Shown here: positions 1 to 8,556 of the stretch, one piece after another
Layout: each line of letters starts with the position of its first letter
How positions within the stretch are numbered: position 1 is the stretch's first letter
From: Caballeronia temeraria
Lineage (GTDB): Bacteria; Pseudomonadota; Gammaproteobacteria; Burkholderiales; Burkholderiaceae
Direction of reading: 5' to 3'
DNA: 50,387 nucleotides
NCBI RefSeq assembly: GCF_001544795.2
Contig: NZ_FCOI02000045.1
Span: 1-50,387, forward strand
Notes under the pieces: generated by a model
Told to the model about the DNA's origin: nothing
Seen by the model: the letters and a program-made list of their open reading frames with translations, nothing else
Databases searched by the model: none
Program-made: the position numbers and the translations under genes

Positions 1-187
1 CGAAACGCAGTGTCGTTTCCGTATCCTGCATCGGCCAGTACGACGCCGTCCGGTGCACCGCTTTGCCGGGCCTCGCGGGGCGGACCACATCGATGGATTC
101 TTCGCCGAACTGGCGTAGGACTGCGCTCCCGGCACGACGACACGCCTGCGCTATCGAAAGCTCATCGACCGGTTCACGCGTCAGCTC

Positions 188-832
188 GTGAACATCGAAT
201 TGCGCGGTGACAATCCGGCGGCACAGATGTTGGTCAATGAGAGCTGGCCACAAGACGAGCCGACGCCGATCTATTTCTCATCGGAAGACGATGCACGGCT
301 ACAAGCGGTGTGCGTTGCAACCGAGGGCGCGGCGTTCAAGGAACTGCGAAACACGGCGATCGTGGCGCTATTTCTCGCGTCAGGGGTCACGGCCGCCGAA
401 CTCAAGCAGTTGCGCGTCGACGACCTCGATGTGCATGGCGAGCGCCCCACTGTCTTCGTTGACAAGCATGGACCTCGCATTGCACGGCGGGTGCCAATCG
501 AATCTTTCGCGGTCGACGTGCTGCGCGAATATCGTGAGGCGCGCAGCCGCATCCAGGCCCCGACGCAATGGCTTTTCATAGCCACTGCGGGCGGCAAGCC
601 GATGCTGCCGGATACGATGCTGAAATGTGTCCGCGTAGCGCTACGCCGCGCTGACCTGTCGGCGGCCGACGAGAGTCCACACTTGCTCAGAAACACGTTC
701 GGTCGTCGGCTGATCATCGCCGGCAAAACCAATGAGCAAGTGAGCAATCTTATGGGCCTGTCGAGCCATCGCACTGCGACTCGCCTTCGCCAAACTCTCA
801 TACTGAGCGAGGCGTCCGACGCACAAGCCTAG
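188..832 (+). CDS. Tyrosine recombinase (integrase) catalytic-domain protein, N-terminally broken
   Basis: 214 residues from a GTG codon, with the layout of a tyrosine recombinase catalytic domain: a box I-like segment SGVTAAELKQLRVDDLD and a box II-like segment HLLRNTF followed by MGLSSHRTATRLRQ. In active family members box I carries an arginine (GLRxxEL); here that place is threonine. The usual third-motif His/Trp and the nucleophile tyrosine are not recognisable either, so strand-exchange activity is doubtful. Upstream in the same frame the sequence still reads like the N-terminal DNA-binding domain (FFAELA, then TRLRYRKLIDRFTRQLV), but a TAG at 116-118 interrupts it. The gene is therefore probably the distal part of a once longer integrase, either translated from the internal GTG or dead. 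It may belong to a lineage of catalytically silent recombinase-like proteins. The family call is fairly sure; its function is not. Confidence 0.6.
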   Translation: MNIELRGDNPAAQMLVNESWPQDEPTPIYFSSEDDARLQAVCVATEGAAFKELRNTAIVALFLASGVTAAELKQLRVDDLDVHGERPTVFVDKHGPRIARRVPIESFAVDVLREYREARSRIQAPTQWLFIATAGGKPMLPDTMLKCVRVALRRADLSAADESPHLLRNTFGRRLIIAGKTNEQVSNLMGLSSHRTATRLRQTLILSEASDAQA

Positions 833-944
833 TGCCTTGCGGGCCGGCCTCGGCCACAATCGGGGATCGGACGCCGCGACGCGCTTGCCCCCTGTCACCT
901 GGTCCGAGCAGGACCAGTACGTTGATCGGAGTACCGTCGTCGCG

Positions 945-1406
945 TCATCGCTTGCCAGATGCTTTGTCACGGTCTTCCTGCGAGCCTAAACGACCGTTCG
1001 ACTCCGCGCGTCGAGCCGGCGCACGCGTCACGCTGGAACCACCCTTGAGCCATCTATCAACGGCTATATAGCGGGCCGATGAGAACTCGACCATTTTCTC
1101 GACCGCTTTCGCCGTCTGTATTTGTTGCGCGATTTCGGGAGGAATTTCGCCACAGGCAATTAACACGCCCTTTCCGCTGATTGCCTGCTCTATCGTCTTC
1201 CCACGAAAGGAAAGACGTACGCGAAACGACGGCTGCTCATCTGCGTCTGGCGAATATGCAACATCAAGCGTCGAGTCCGCAAAGTCGGTCCACAATTCGG
1301 CGAGTCCAGGGTGCTCACTGCCCGTCAACTCCGATGCACGGTCGAACCCATCATTCACGTTGGTTATGCACCGTCTGTCAGGGTCAATCAGGTAGCACAG
1401 AAACAT
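945..1406 (-). CDS. Hypothetical protein, 153 aa
   Basis: I do not recognise a family. The start is well supported: a near-perfect ribosome binding site (AGGAGGT) sits five bases before the ATG. The first 110 residues look like a folded globular domain with alternating hydrophobic and charged stretches. The last 40 residues are rich in Arg, Lys, Ser and Gly and probably disordered. There is no signal peptide, no membrane segment and only scattered Cys, so it is probably cytoplasmic. It stands alone between a broken recombinase gene facing it and a long stretch without a clear gene, and could be cargo of a former mobile element. No function is inferred. Confidence 0.6.
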   Translation of the reverse strand: MFLCYLIDPDRRCITNVNDGFDRASELTGSEHPGLAELWTDFADSTLDVAYSPDADEQPSFRVRLSFRGKTIEQAISGKGVLIACGEIPPEIAQQIQTAKAVEKMVEFSSARYIAVDRWLKGGSSVTRAPARRAESNGRLGSQEDRDKASGKR

Positions 1407-2294
1407 GTTACCTCCTGCAGTTGGAGGCCCTCTCCGAAAGCCAGCTTCGAGTTAATGACTTTGGTCGAATGGCTTGCTGCCCGGCCAAAGAACCGAGCCA
1501 CGGTGTTGGGAGGCGCGGTACAGCGCGCCGTAGTGCTGACCGCCGCTTTAAGGATAGGAGCAAAAAAGAGCCCTGAGCGCGGCTTTTGCGTTCGTCAGAC
1601 CAAAATTGGGATAGGAGCCGAAGCGCAGACTCGTGGACGGAGCGCGGCTAAGGGGCGAGCCGTCCGGCTCATTCCGGCCATGAAGCGTCATTCGCTTGTA
1701 CCGCGCAGCGGACATTCAGGCGTCGCGTCCACTGGGATACCGCCCTTTCAAATTTGGCAGCGCGAACGCCAACTGCAAGTCGCGAGCGTCCGCATGACTG
1801 TCCGTTGCCGAATCTAAACAATTGAGGGAGATGGATGTCGACCGGCGTCACAGCCGGCGGGATGTTCGCTGAAGGCTACGACGGCGACGGCTGCCGAGGT
1901 GCTGGTCCTGACACGAAACTTGGCTCGCACGGGGTATCAAATCGTGGTCGACGGCAAACCGTCCACGACATCTTCTGCTCGGGCATGACGACCGCATCTC
2001 GGTCGTCATGATGGGCAGCGCGATAAAGTTCGACGAATTCGAAGGGCGTAAGTCTGGCCCCGGAGGTGAGCGACCAGTCCGTGCAGTATGCACGCCCGCG
2101 GGTGTGCGTTCTTGAGCGTGAGGCACGGCGTCGGCGGCTTTGTCGGCGGTTTGCCGGTGCTGTTCGAACGTCGGCCATTTATCTTCGAGCGGTCGATGGT
2201 AATTCCCGGCGAGGAGACACGCCTCGCATTCCTGACGCCATCAAAGCCCTCGCGGCTGGCAATCCGATGGCGGTCTATCGCCGACGCCGCGTCC
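1407..2294. other. Gene-poor stretch with a possible decayed coding relic
   Basis: No intact gene is convincing here. The plus strand around 1873-2060 reads like protein if two small frame changes are allowed: EVLVLTRNLARTGYQIVVDG, then HDIFCSG, then DDRISVVMMGSAIKFDEFEG. This looks like a decayed gene of unknown family. The words GGATAGGAGC occur twice, at about 1553 and 1610, with unclear meaning. Otherwise I see nothing. Confidence 0.3.
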
Positions 2295-3023
2295 CTAGTT
2301 GCCCTCGATCTGGCTCGCACTCAGATCAGTCGGCAGGCAGTGCGGATGCTCGAAGCCCATCGGCGATGCGCCCGTCGAATACAGGATGTTGTCGGTATTG
2401 TTCGGGCCCACTCCTTTGGGCACCGCGCCGAGTCCCGCGAGCTTACGCATGCGATAGGCGATTGCGTGATCGGCGCACGCGGAGTCGCCGCTCACGCCCA
2501 AGCCGCCGATAACTCTCCCGCCTGCATAGAGCGCGACGCCACCGCCGAAGGTGATCACGCCGCCGAGCACGCGGCCGATGCCGGTTCCCTGCTCAAGAAA
2601 GCGCGGGTCGAACGGATTCGAATTGTTCAGGCCATAGAGCGAGCCCCCCGGCTGCGTCGCTCCGTAAAGATTAGCAGTCGAAAGGGCGAGACCATCGTTG
2701 CTGAAGCCGTTCGCCGTATAGGCCTTTGCGATCGCGATCGCGCGGCTTCCCGGCCACGCATCGCCGGTCTTGATCACCGAGCATAGATGCCCGTGCCTGT
2801 CCACGATGGCCGCCCACATGCGGTTCGGCGTGAAGATGCCGCCATTGCCGCTCTGCACGACGGTAGCCAACTGCTTCTCTACAAGGGAAATCGTTCCCTG
2901 CGGGAGCATGCAGCGCCCGGTCGGGCCGTCGTCGTTGTCGTTGGCATGCGCAGGCGCCGACAGCGCAGCGGTCAGAAGTGCTGGAACGACGGGAAGCAAT
3001 AAACGACGATCGCTGATGAGCAT
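2295..3023 (-). CDS. GlcG/HbpS-family (DUF336) heme-binding-type protein, secreted
   Basis: A 242-residue protein with a clear Sec signal peptide (hydrophobic LLLPVVPALLTAALSAPAHA, cleavage near residue 27). The mature part resembles the GlcG/HbpS family (DUF336), a small alpha/beta fold seen in heme-binding and cobalamin-adenosyltransferase-like proteins, typically 130-150 residues when cytoplasmic and longer when exported. Glycine-rich core segments (GRVLGGVITFGGGVALYAGG and GGLGVSGDSACADHAIAYRM) match the family's conserved strand-turn regions. GGGAGAA lies upstream of the ATG. It probably acts in the periplasm, perhaps binding heme or another small ligand; the ligand cannot be read from the sequence. 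Its neighbours are relics, so context gives no pathway. Confidence 0.75.
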   Translation of the reverse strand: MLISDRRLLLPVVPALLTAALSAPAHANDNDDGPTGRCMLPQGTISLVEKQLATVVQSGNGGIFTPNRMWAAIVDRHGHLCSVIKTGDAWPGSRAIAIAKAYTANGFSNDGLALSTANLYGATQPGGSLYGLNNSNPFDPRFLEQGTGIGRVLGGVITFGGGVALYAGGRVIGGLGVSGDSACADHAIAYRMRKLAGLGAVPKGVGPNNTDNILYSTGASPMGFEHPHCLPTDLSASQIEGN

Positions 3024-3525
3024 GGTAATTCTCCCAACGAAAGGAGGCCGGGCTCGAACCGCCTCCGGAATACGGACGGACCTACAGAATCACGAACTGG
3101 CAAGTTTAATTAACTTAGGAATGCAAAGCACGGGCGCCGGAGATAAGTGTTTTTGGTGTCTGTTCAATCGTGTGTGAGCGGAGATAGAGCCATTATCTCA
3201 GTGGGTTTATGACGGTCGAGAAATCAAATGATGATTTAGTCTTTCGCCAGCATTACGTTCGATTGCTGCGTGCAGCCAGGTAGCGAAGGGAAGTGTAGGC
3301 AATCTTTTGGAAAAAGGGTAAGCATGAAAGTGTGCGCGCACATGCGTCAGGGAAGTGCAGCGGAACACATCCCACGGATCGGCCGACATTCGAGACGACA
3401 GTAGCACCCGGTATCGGAGTCGCGGGTTCGTCGCACGGGCGCGTCGATTCATTGCTGTAGCTCTCGCTTTGTCTTCGCCTATCGTAAAAAGTGGCGGAGA
3501 TCAAACACGTTTCGATGTCGCCTGT
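3024..3525. other. Intergenic stretch, nothing recognised
   Basis: This includes the presumed promoter of the secreted DUF336 protein on the minus strand, with a relatively AT-rich patch around 3100-3240. Open frames here are short and do not look like protein. No repeat or RNA gene was recognised. Confidence 0.3.
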
Positions 3526-3834
3526 TCAAGCTGCCTTCGGAGTATGCAGACCACATTGGAAGACTCTAGGGCGGTCATATTGGAAGTCGCCGACTCGACT
3601 TTCGGCTCGACTTTCCGTCGCGTCGGCGTCTTCTTGGATCGGCGCTTTCACGATGAAGAGATACGATAGTACGGCCATGAGGGCCAAGATGGCGCTCGCG
3701 ATCGGGGCCAAGAAGAACACGTAAGTGTGATGGTCCACGATGCCCGTCAAGCGCGGCGCCGCAGAGCCCGCGAGAAAGCCACCGCCATGCACGCAGAGAC
3801 GGTAGGCGGCAGTGGCCGTAGTAGCCACGCACAC
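3526..3834 (-). pseudogene. C-terminal relic of an MFS transporter
   Basis: The minus-strand frame contains GFLAGSAAPRLTGIVDHHTY followed by a strongly hydrophobic segment ending in LMAVLSYLFIVKAPIQ. This is how the last two membrane helices of anion/cation symporter-type MFS proteins usually look: a GG/AP-containing helix 11, then a final helix ending in a YLF-like motif and a short charged tail. The normal tail is followed by unrelated residues, and upstream the frame is lost within about 250 bases, so at least nine tenths of the gene is missing. It is likely a leftover of a deleted transporter gene; assignment rests on these helices only. Confidence 0.45.
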
Positions 3835-4320
3835 GAACGGACATAGTCGATCGGGACGATAGAATGAACGGTGATGCCGGCCTTCGACCAGCCTGCAACG
3901 TCGCGCAGTTCAAGGACCGCTTTACCTCTCAGATGGAGCACAACGGGCGGGACAAGTGCCGAGCGACTGAAGAGATGTCGACTACTGCCCGATGCGGCCG
4001 ATTTATGGTCGGCCAGCCCGCCGATTGACATCGGGCGCCGGATCCTATGTCATGCGAAACGCTATTTGAGAAAGACCTAGTATTTCGGGGAAGCAGCCAA
4101 CGGCTCGGCATGCAGGCAACATCGTCTGCTGGCAGGCATGTTTAGATATCACATGTCGCAAGGACGCTACCTTCGTGAGCAGGTCCCGTAGAAACCCTTC
4201 ACGGAAAGCCCTGAGGTTTGAGTTATCGGCTTCCGGCGCAATGAAGAATCGGCCGAAAAATTTGTAGCGAGTGCCGCGGCCCGCTGGTTCGGGCGGCTGC
4301 AGAAAAGGATCGAATCGGGG
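3835..4320. other. Intergenic stretch, nothing clear
   Basis: Minus-strand frames near 3850-3930 contain a protein-like phrase (LRDVAGWSKAGITVHSIVPI) that may be another coding relic, but no family could be assigned. The remainder, including the segment just downstream of the small exported protein gene, shows no recognisable gene, repeat or strong hairpin. Confidence 0.25.
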
Positions 4321-4677
4321 TTACTTCTTGGGGGGCGGCGCTCCAGGGATCGCGTTGACGCGCGCGGCATTCGCAGCATTGGCGGCGTTCGCCGCGTTAA
4401 TCGCGTCCATGTTGTACCTCGGGGCGGCGTTGTAGTTCGGAGCGGCGTTGGCACCCGGGTTCTGGGTCTGCGTGTTGGACAGGTTGTTGCCCGGCGCGGT
4501 GTTCGGCTGCTGCAGCGGCTTCGGCTGAAACGTCTGATTGATGACGCCCATCTGGCCCAGCTTCTTCGCGGCCTGGCCGCCGGCGCTGGCAGCAGTGGCG
4601 AAGCACAGGCCGGCGGCGCCAGCGATCAGCGCAATCTGCATGATGCGACGCTGCGCGCGATTGCGGTCTTTCTTCAT
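4321..4677 (-). CDS. Small secreted Asn/Ala/Pro-rich protein, 118 aa
   Basis: A short exported protein with a positively charged start (MKKDRNRAQRR), a hydrophobic core and an ATAASA-type cleavage site near residue 32. The mature part is low-complexity: Asn, Ala, Pro and Gln dominate, with imperfect short repeats of AAN around residues 93-103 (INAANAANAANAAR) and a PPPKK tail. A good Shine-Dalgarno (AGGAGG) precedes the ATG, so the start is firm. It contains no cysteine in the mature part. Such proteins are probably intrinsically disordered in the periplasm or on the surface. It stands alone, and the function is unknown. Confidence 0.7.
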   Translation of the reverse strand: MKKDRNRAQRRIMQIALIAGAAGLCFATAASAGGQAAKKLGQMGVINQTFQPKPLQQPNTAPGNNLSNTQTQNPGANAAPNYNAAPRYNMDAINAANAANAANAARVNAIPGAPPPKK

Positions 4678-5934
4678 GACGGCCTCCTGGTCCGATGCCC
4701 GTCGCGCGAATGCGCAGCCGAGAGTCCTATTTTGCGCAAGGACGATACCCGCGTGGAGGAGGGTTTTTGCCTAGGTCTGAGTGAATCCAGTCTGCGGCAT
4801 ACCGCACGACAACACGCTCAAGCTGACGGCTCCGGTTGTGATGTGGCGACCAACCAAACGATTGCAGATCACATGCTTTGAGGTGCGCAGGTCGTCGCAC
4901 GGTGCCTTATCGAAGGGCTCCAATACCGTCGACGCCCACCGCGGCTGGCGAACTGCTGAAACGAGCCATCCGGCGATGTCTTGTCTTCGCACGCCAGCAG
5001 CGTTTGCGCGACGGGCACCTTGGGCATGACTTCGCGCGTGCTGAGCAACTATCAACTACTCGTTGAATCGCTGCGAGGGCCGCAACTGGGAAACACAGAA
5101 GGTCAGCGCGCGCGCCTGGAGGTGTCGTGCAAGTCGGACCTGGCCGGCGCAGCTGGTGACGAAAAGATTATTATTCAAACTGTGTTCATGCAATTCCTGT
5201 TTTTGGTTCAGCTTTCCTTTTAGGTGCTCTTTTCACATTTGTTGGGCGGCGCTACGTGAAAACAAGCGGATCAGGGTCTAACGAGATTGGTGATCAACAG
5301 AAAGCTGATAACAATGTCAGCTCACCGGTAGGCTTGACGAATCGCTGATGTCGGTCGTGTCCGGCAGTTCGGGCCACGGTCGCTGCGGAAAAACGGCGCT
5401 CGAAATGTGATCTTCGGCAACCGGCCACAAACGGCCGTTCGACAAGATGCCGAGAATCGTAGATCGTCAACTCTTGAACTTCGCAGAGTCAGCTACCCGA
5501 TGCGATGGAACTCGAAATCACTTTGCGAACTGCTCCGGCCGCTGACGAGTGCTTTTTGCTGCGATTTGGCAAGCCTACGACGACTAAATCAGCTCGAAAC
5601 AGGGAACGCTGGTTTGCGCCGCCTAATGGCGCAGACAGCGCATGCTGAAGGGGCCGTCTCGTTGAGCGTCATGCGCAAGAATCCAGCGCGTCGCCTCTAC
5701 GTTCTGCGACCGGGCTTTCAATGTGTCGGCGCGACGCCCACTGAAGTGAAAATACTATGGCGCCCATCAATGGTCGCGTCAATCATGACTTTGCCAAGGT
5801 AACGACGCGCTTTTCCATCCCTCGGGGCCGGGCGTTCGACGCATCAGGCATGCAAGGGCCTATTGGGAACATTCGACATCGTGAGGCGAATCGCTGACAA
5901 TCAGTCGGTCCGCCAACCCGCGAGGAACCTCGAA
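4678..5934. other. 1.25-kb gene-poor stretch
   Basis: No frame here reads like a maintained gene on either strand. Base composition is mixed, with an AT-richer patch at about 5160-5330. Short protein-like phrases occur but do not join into a family I know. I see no tRNA, array or clear inverted repeat pair. It looks like eroded DNA between the small exported protein gene and the NTF2-like gene, together with whatever promoter the latter uses. Confidence 0.3.
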
Positions 5935-6336
5935 ATGGCAGAAGTGAATCTTCCGAAAGTGTACCGAGATTATATTGCCTGTCTGAACGCGCAGGACTGG
6001 TCGAAGCTCGGACGTTTTGTCAGCGATGACGTGAGATACAACCGGAAAACGATCAGCTTATCAGGCTATCGCGAGATGCTTGAACGAGATTTTCGCGAGA
6101 TTCCGGACTTGTTCTTCGAGATTGAGCTTCTCGTTTGCGAGCCGCCGCACATTGCAAGCCGTTTGCATTTCGACTGTACTCCCCAGGGTGCGTTTCTCGG
6201 GCTTCCTTTGCAAGGCAAACGGGTTGCGTTCGCCGAAAACGTCTTCTATAAATTTCGCGGCGACAAGATTCAGGAAGTCTGGTCGGTCATCGACAAGGCT
6301 GCAATTGAAAAACAGCTGTTTCAACGCGCCGAATAA
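5935..6336 (+). CDS. NTF2/SnoaL-like protein (ester-cyclase type)
   Basis: 133 residues of a SnoaL-like, nuclear transport factor 2-type fold: an N-terminal helix pair (YRDYIACLNAQDWSKLGRFV), then SDDVRYN and GYREMLERDFREIPDLFFEI, and a C-terminal beta sheet ending in the typical FYKFRGDKIQEVWSVIDKAA. This is the ester-cyclase-like subgroup in which the fold binds a small hydrophobic substrate in a cone-shaped pocket. The start at 5935 is chosen because GAGGAA lies just ahead of it; a longer frame begins at 5863 but lacks such a site. No partner gene adjoins. The substrate is unknown; many such proteins are uncharacterised and some are not enzymes. Confidence 0.7.
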   Translation: MAEVNLPKVYRDYIACLNAQDWSKLGRFVSDDVRYNRKTISLSGYREMLERDFREIPDLFFEIELLVCEPPHIASRLHFDCTPQGAFLGLPLQGKRVAFAENVFYKFRGDKIQEVWSVIDKAAIEKQLFQRAE

Positions 6337-6704
6337 CCGGCAGCTCTTGGTACAGGCGAACGTCCCTTGTGGGTCGTCATGGCTCGTTCGGCGCCTCCTA
6401 GGGGCCGAGTTCGACCGCAATTCATCGCGAACGGCAGCAAAGCGGGACGCTGTCGCTGCGCCGTGGCTGAACGGTGTTCGTCGGGCAAGGACGAAGACGT
6501 GCCGTCAAGGTTGAGGCTCGCTGCAACGGGGTTCATTCGATAAAAATTAGGATATCTACAACAAATCGCTAAAAACACATTTCGGCAAATGTAAACAGAC
6601 CCTAGCGATTGGCTCCAGTGACCACTGCGGGAGTGTCAGAGCGTTTTGCGCAACGACGGCGTTGCGGCGGTCCTGCGCGTTCGGGGGTTCTCGTGTTCTC
6701 CGTC
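6337..6704. other. Intergenic stretch, nothing recognised
   Basis: There is no convincing gene between the NTF2-like gene and the toxin relic. An AT-rich patch at about 6540-6600 could hold a promoter, but I see no clear -35/-10 pair that can be tied to a gene. Confidence 0.25.
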
Positions 6705-6830
6705 GGTTAATCGCCCAGCCAGTCTTGAGCTTGTCGCCCGAATAGCTGGCGAAGTCTTTTCTGTTCGTGACGAGCGCAACTGCATCTGCAGCGATCAAAT
6801 TATCTAGGTGATCATTCTTGCGCTCCCGAA
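6705..6830 (-). pseudogene. VapC-like PIN-domain toxin relic
   Basis: The minus strand reads NDHLDNLIAADAVALVTN and then RKDFASYSG, LKTGWAIN. In VapC toxins the C-terminal half has the order D-x-L-I-A-A-x-A-L, LVTxN, x-x-F, LxxENW, so the match is to the end of a PIN domain with a short internal loss (the LALGA part is missing). No full-length frame, no start with a ribosome binding site and no antitoxin gene are present. The protein would lack the N-terminal catalytic aspartate. I treat it as a decayed toxin-antitoxin remnant; the stretch matched is short, so this is a tentative call. Confidence 0.35.
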
Positions 6831-6977
6831 TGGCCGTCCGCGGCGACACTTCCACGCTCGCCGCGTCCACTACGTTGGCGGTACCTTTCAAAACACACTT
6901 TTTCGCAGATGCCACACATCGCGATCGAGTGACCCAGCAGCGCGAGCGTTGACGGCTTGCGTCAAAATCGATACTAT

Positions 6978-6993
6978 GTTCACATATGTGAAC
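6978..6993. promoter_or_regulatory. Perfect 16-bp palindrome, likely IclR-family operator
   Basis: GTTCACATATGTGAAC is a perfect inverted repeat ending 16 bases before the ATG of the IclR-family gene. IclR-type regulators commonly bind such palindromes over their own promoters, so autorepression is likely. Two related GTTC-N8-GAAC sites occur at 13763 and 13883, upstream of the catabolic cluster. Confidence 0.6.
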
Positions 6994-7009
6994 TATCTAT
7001 GGTGTTATT

Positions 7010-7789
7010 ATGGACTCAGAGGATGTAGGTGGCGCCGAGACGGTCAAGTCAGCGGACCGTACGCTTGATCTCTTCGAACTCCTTGCACGCTGGGGACGGG
7101 AGATGTCTCACGCTGAGATTGCAGAGGAACTCGGAATCCCTAAAAGCAGTCTGACCAAGCTTCTTAAGAATCTGGCCGCAAGGAATTACATACGGTATGT
7201 CCCGTCGAGCAAAGGCTACCGTCTGGGTGACGCAGTGACCAAGCTGGCTCAACAGACGCTTCAGCTTCGTGACATCGTTACTTGCGCAGAACCGATCATC
7301 CAAGAGATCACCCAGCGGACCAAAGAGTCGTGCGCGCTAAATCAGCTCAAAGGGGATCAGGTGGAGGTGGTAGCGACAGCGATAGCCCCGCAGCGGCTCG
7401 TATCGCATCTTAAACGCGGCGACCTTGCGCCCCTGTACGCTGTGTCGGGTGGGAAGGCAATCCTCGCGTTCCTTCCTGAAGCAATGCGTGCCGAATACCT
7501 GCAACAGGTCAAGTTTGAGCGGTTTACTGCGAACACCATAACGACAAAGAAAGCGTTGTTGGCTGAGCTCGACGAGGTGCGCCGTCGAGGCGTCGCTTAC
7601 TCTATGCAGGAGTACACGCCAGGCATCGTAGGTGTTGCTGTGCCAATCATTTCCAACGCCGGTTTTCCGCTCGGTTCCATCAACCTCGCTGTCCCCTCCG
7701 TTCGATACACGGACGAAGTGGCGCCCAAGCTCGTCGCTGTTCTGCAATCCGCAGCCGATCAAGTACGCCGACAATATCAAACTGCTTGA
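7010..7789 (+). CDS. IclR-family transcriptional regulator
   Basis: 259 residues with the two-domain layout of IclR regulators. Residues about 10-75 form the winged helix-turn-helix (SHAEIAEELGIPKSSLTKLL, then a wing ending in GYRLG). Residues about 85-255 form the effector-binding GAF-like domain, including LYAVSGGKAILAFLP and the family's C-terminal GIVGVAVPII segment. IclR members usually govern catabolic genes for aromatics and other acids and sense the substrate or a pathway intermediate. A perfect palindrome immediately upstream suggests self-control. The gene heads the catabolic region to its right and is the only regulator in that region, so it is the prime candidate for controlling the hydroxyquinol-type cluster. 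That link is inference from position and shared operator-like sites. Confidence 0.9.
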   Translation: MDSEDVGGAETVKSADRTLDLFELLARWGREMSHAEIAEELGIPKSSLTKLLKNLAARNYIRYVPSSKGYRLGDAVTKLAQQTLQLRDIVTCAEPIIQEITQRTKESCALNQLKGDQVEVVATAIAPQRLVSHLKRGDLAPLYAVSGGKAILAFLPEAMRAEYLQQVKFERFTANTITTKKALLAELDEVRRRGVAYSMQEYTPGIVGVAVPIISNAGFPLGSINLAVPSVRYTDEVAPKLVAVLQSAADQVRRQYQTA

Positions 7790-8556
7790 TGCGGTCCCCA
7801 CATTAAACGCCTGAGGCGTCGAACGAGCGGCGGTTGGCGACTATAGCGAGTTTTCGCTCGTCAGGGCATCTGTTGGAGTCGCGCTTCGCGACTTCTCTCG
7901 ACGTCTTCTAAACGCGCAAGCGCTGCAACGTCTACGCGTCAATCGCATGCGGTTGCGCGCTGCCCTGACCCGTTGTTGATCTTCTGGGATATTACCGAGA
8001 CGTTGCCGCCAGCAGTCATCAGCATGTAGGCAGCGCCCTCCTCGACCGTGAACGCCACGGGCACGGTCAAAACCTCAAGCAGGCCGGTTGTTATCCTCCT
8101 AACTGTGTACGCCTCTCCACCGTTTAGGCACAGGCGAGCGCGTCGGGGTCGCCCCAATGACTACCCGGTGGGTGACGCGACTACCCGGTGAATGACGCAC
8201 GGTGCTCCGGTTAGAGGGATAGCGCGCTGGGAGTCGTCAGCGCGAGCCAATATCTGCGAGGCGCGCTGCTTCAAAGAGGCAGAAAGGAGAACTGATTGTT
8301 CTTTCTGCTGGCCCTGTCCTATCTTCTTGACCCGGAAAGCAAGCTTGCGCCCGTAGCGCCGCTCCGACAGGCCTCGCATTTCCCTGTGGAACTCGGTGTA
8401 AACGCGAATTGCCGCAGCTCACACCCACTACTAAATTCGCATATCGGAACAGGGTGTCATATGGGAACGACTGGCGCCGGCGGGACCGAGCTTATCCTCC
8501 CACGAACTTTCACCAATCCTATGCGCAACCGCCGACAAGAAGAGAACCGCTCTGTA
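7790..8556. other. Intergenic stretch with tandem repeat and possible mobile-element ends
   Basis: After the regulator there is a small palindrome (ACGCCTGAGGCGT, about 7806) that could act in transcript ending. A minus-strand frame around 7970-8130 with an AGGAGG-like site but no proper start codon may be a relic. A tandem 20-base repeat lies at 8159-8198. Between 8200 and 8556 I see no gene; the transporter frame is open upstream of its likely start, but that part does not look like protein. Confidence 0.3.
8159..8198. repeat. Two tandem 20-bp direct repeats
   Basis: GACTACCCGGTGGGTGACGC is followed at once by GACTACCCGGTGAATGACGC (18 of 20 identical). Short multiple repeats of this kind occur at the ends of some insertion sequences, notably IS21-type elements, but no transposase gene is beside it. 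It may be an orphan element end or a protein-binding site. Confidence 0.45.
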
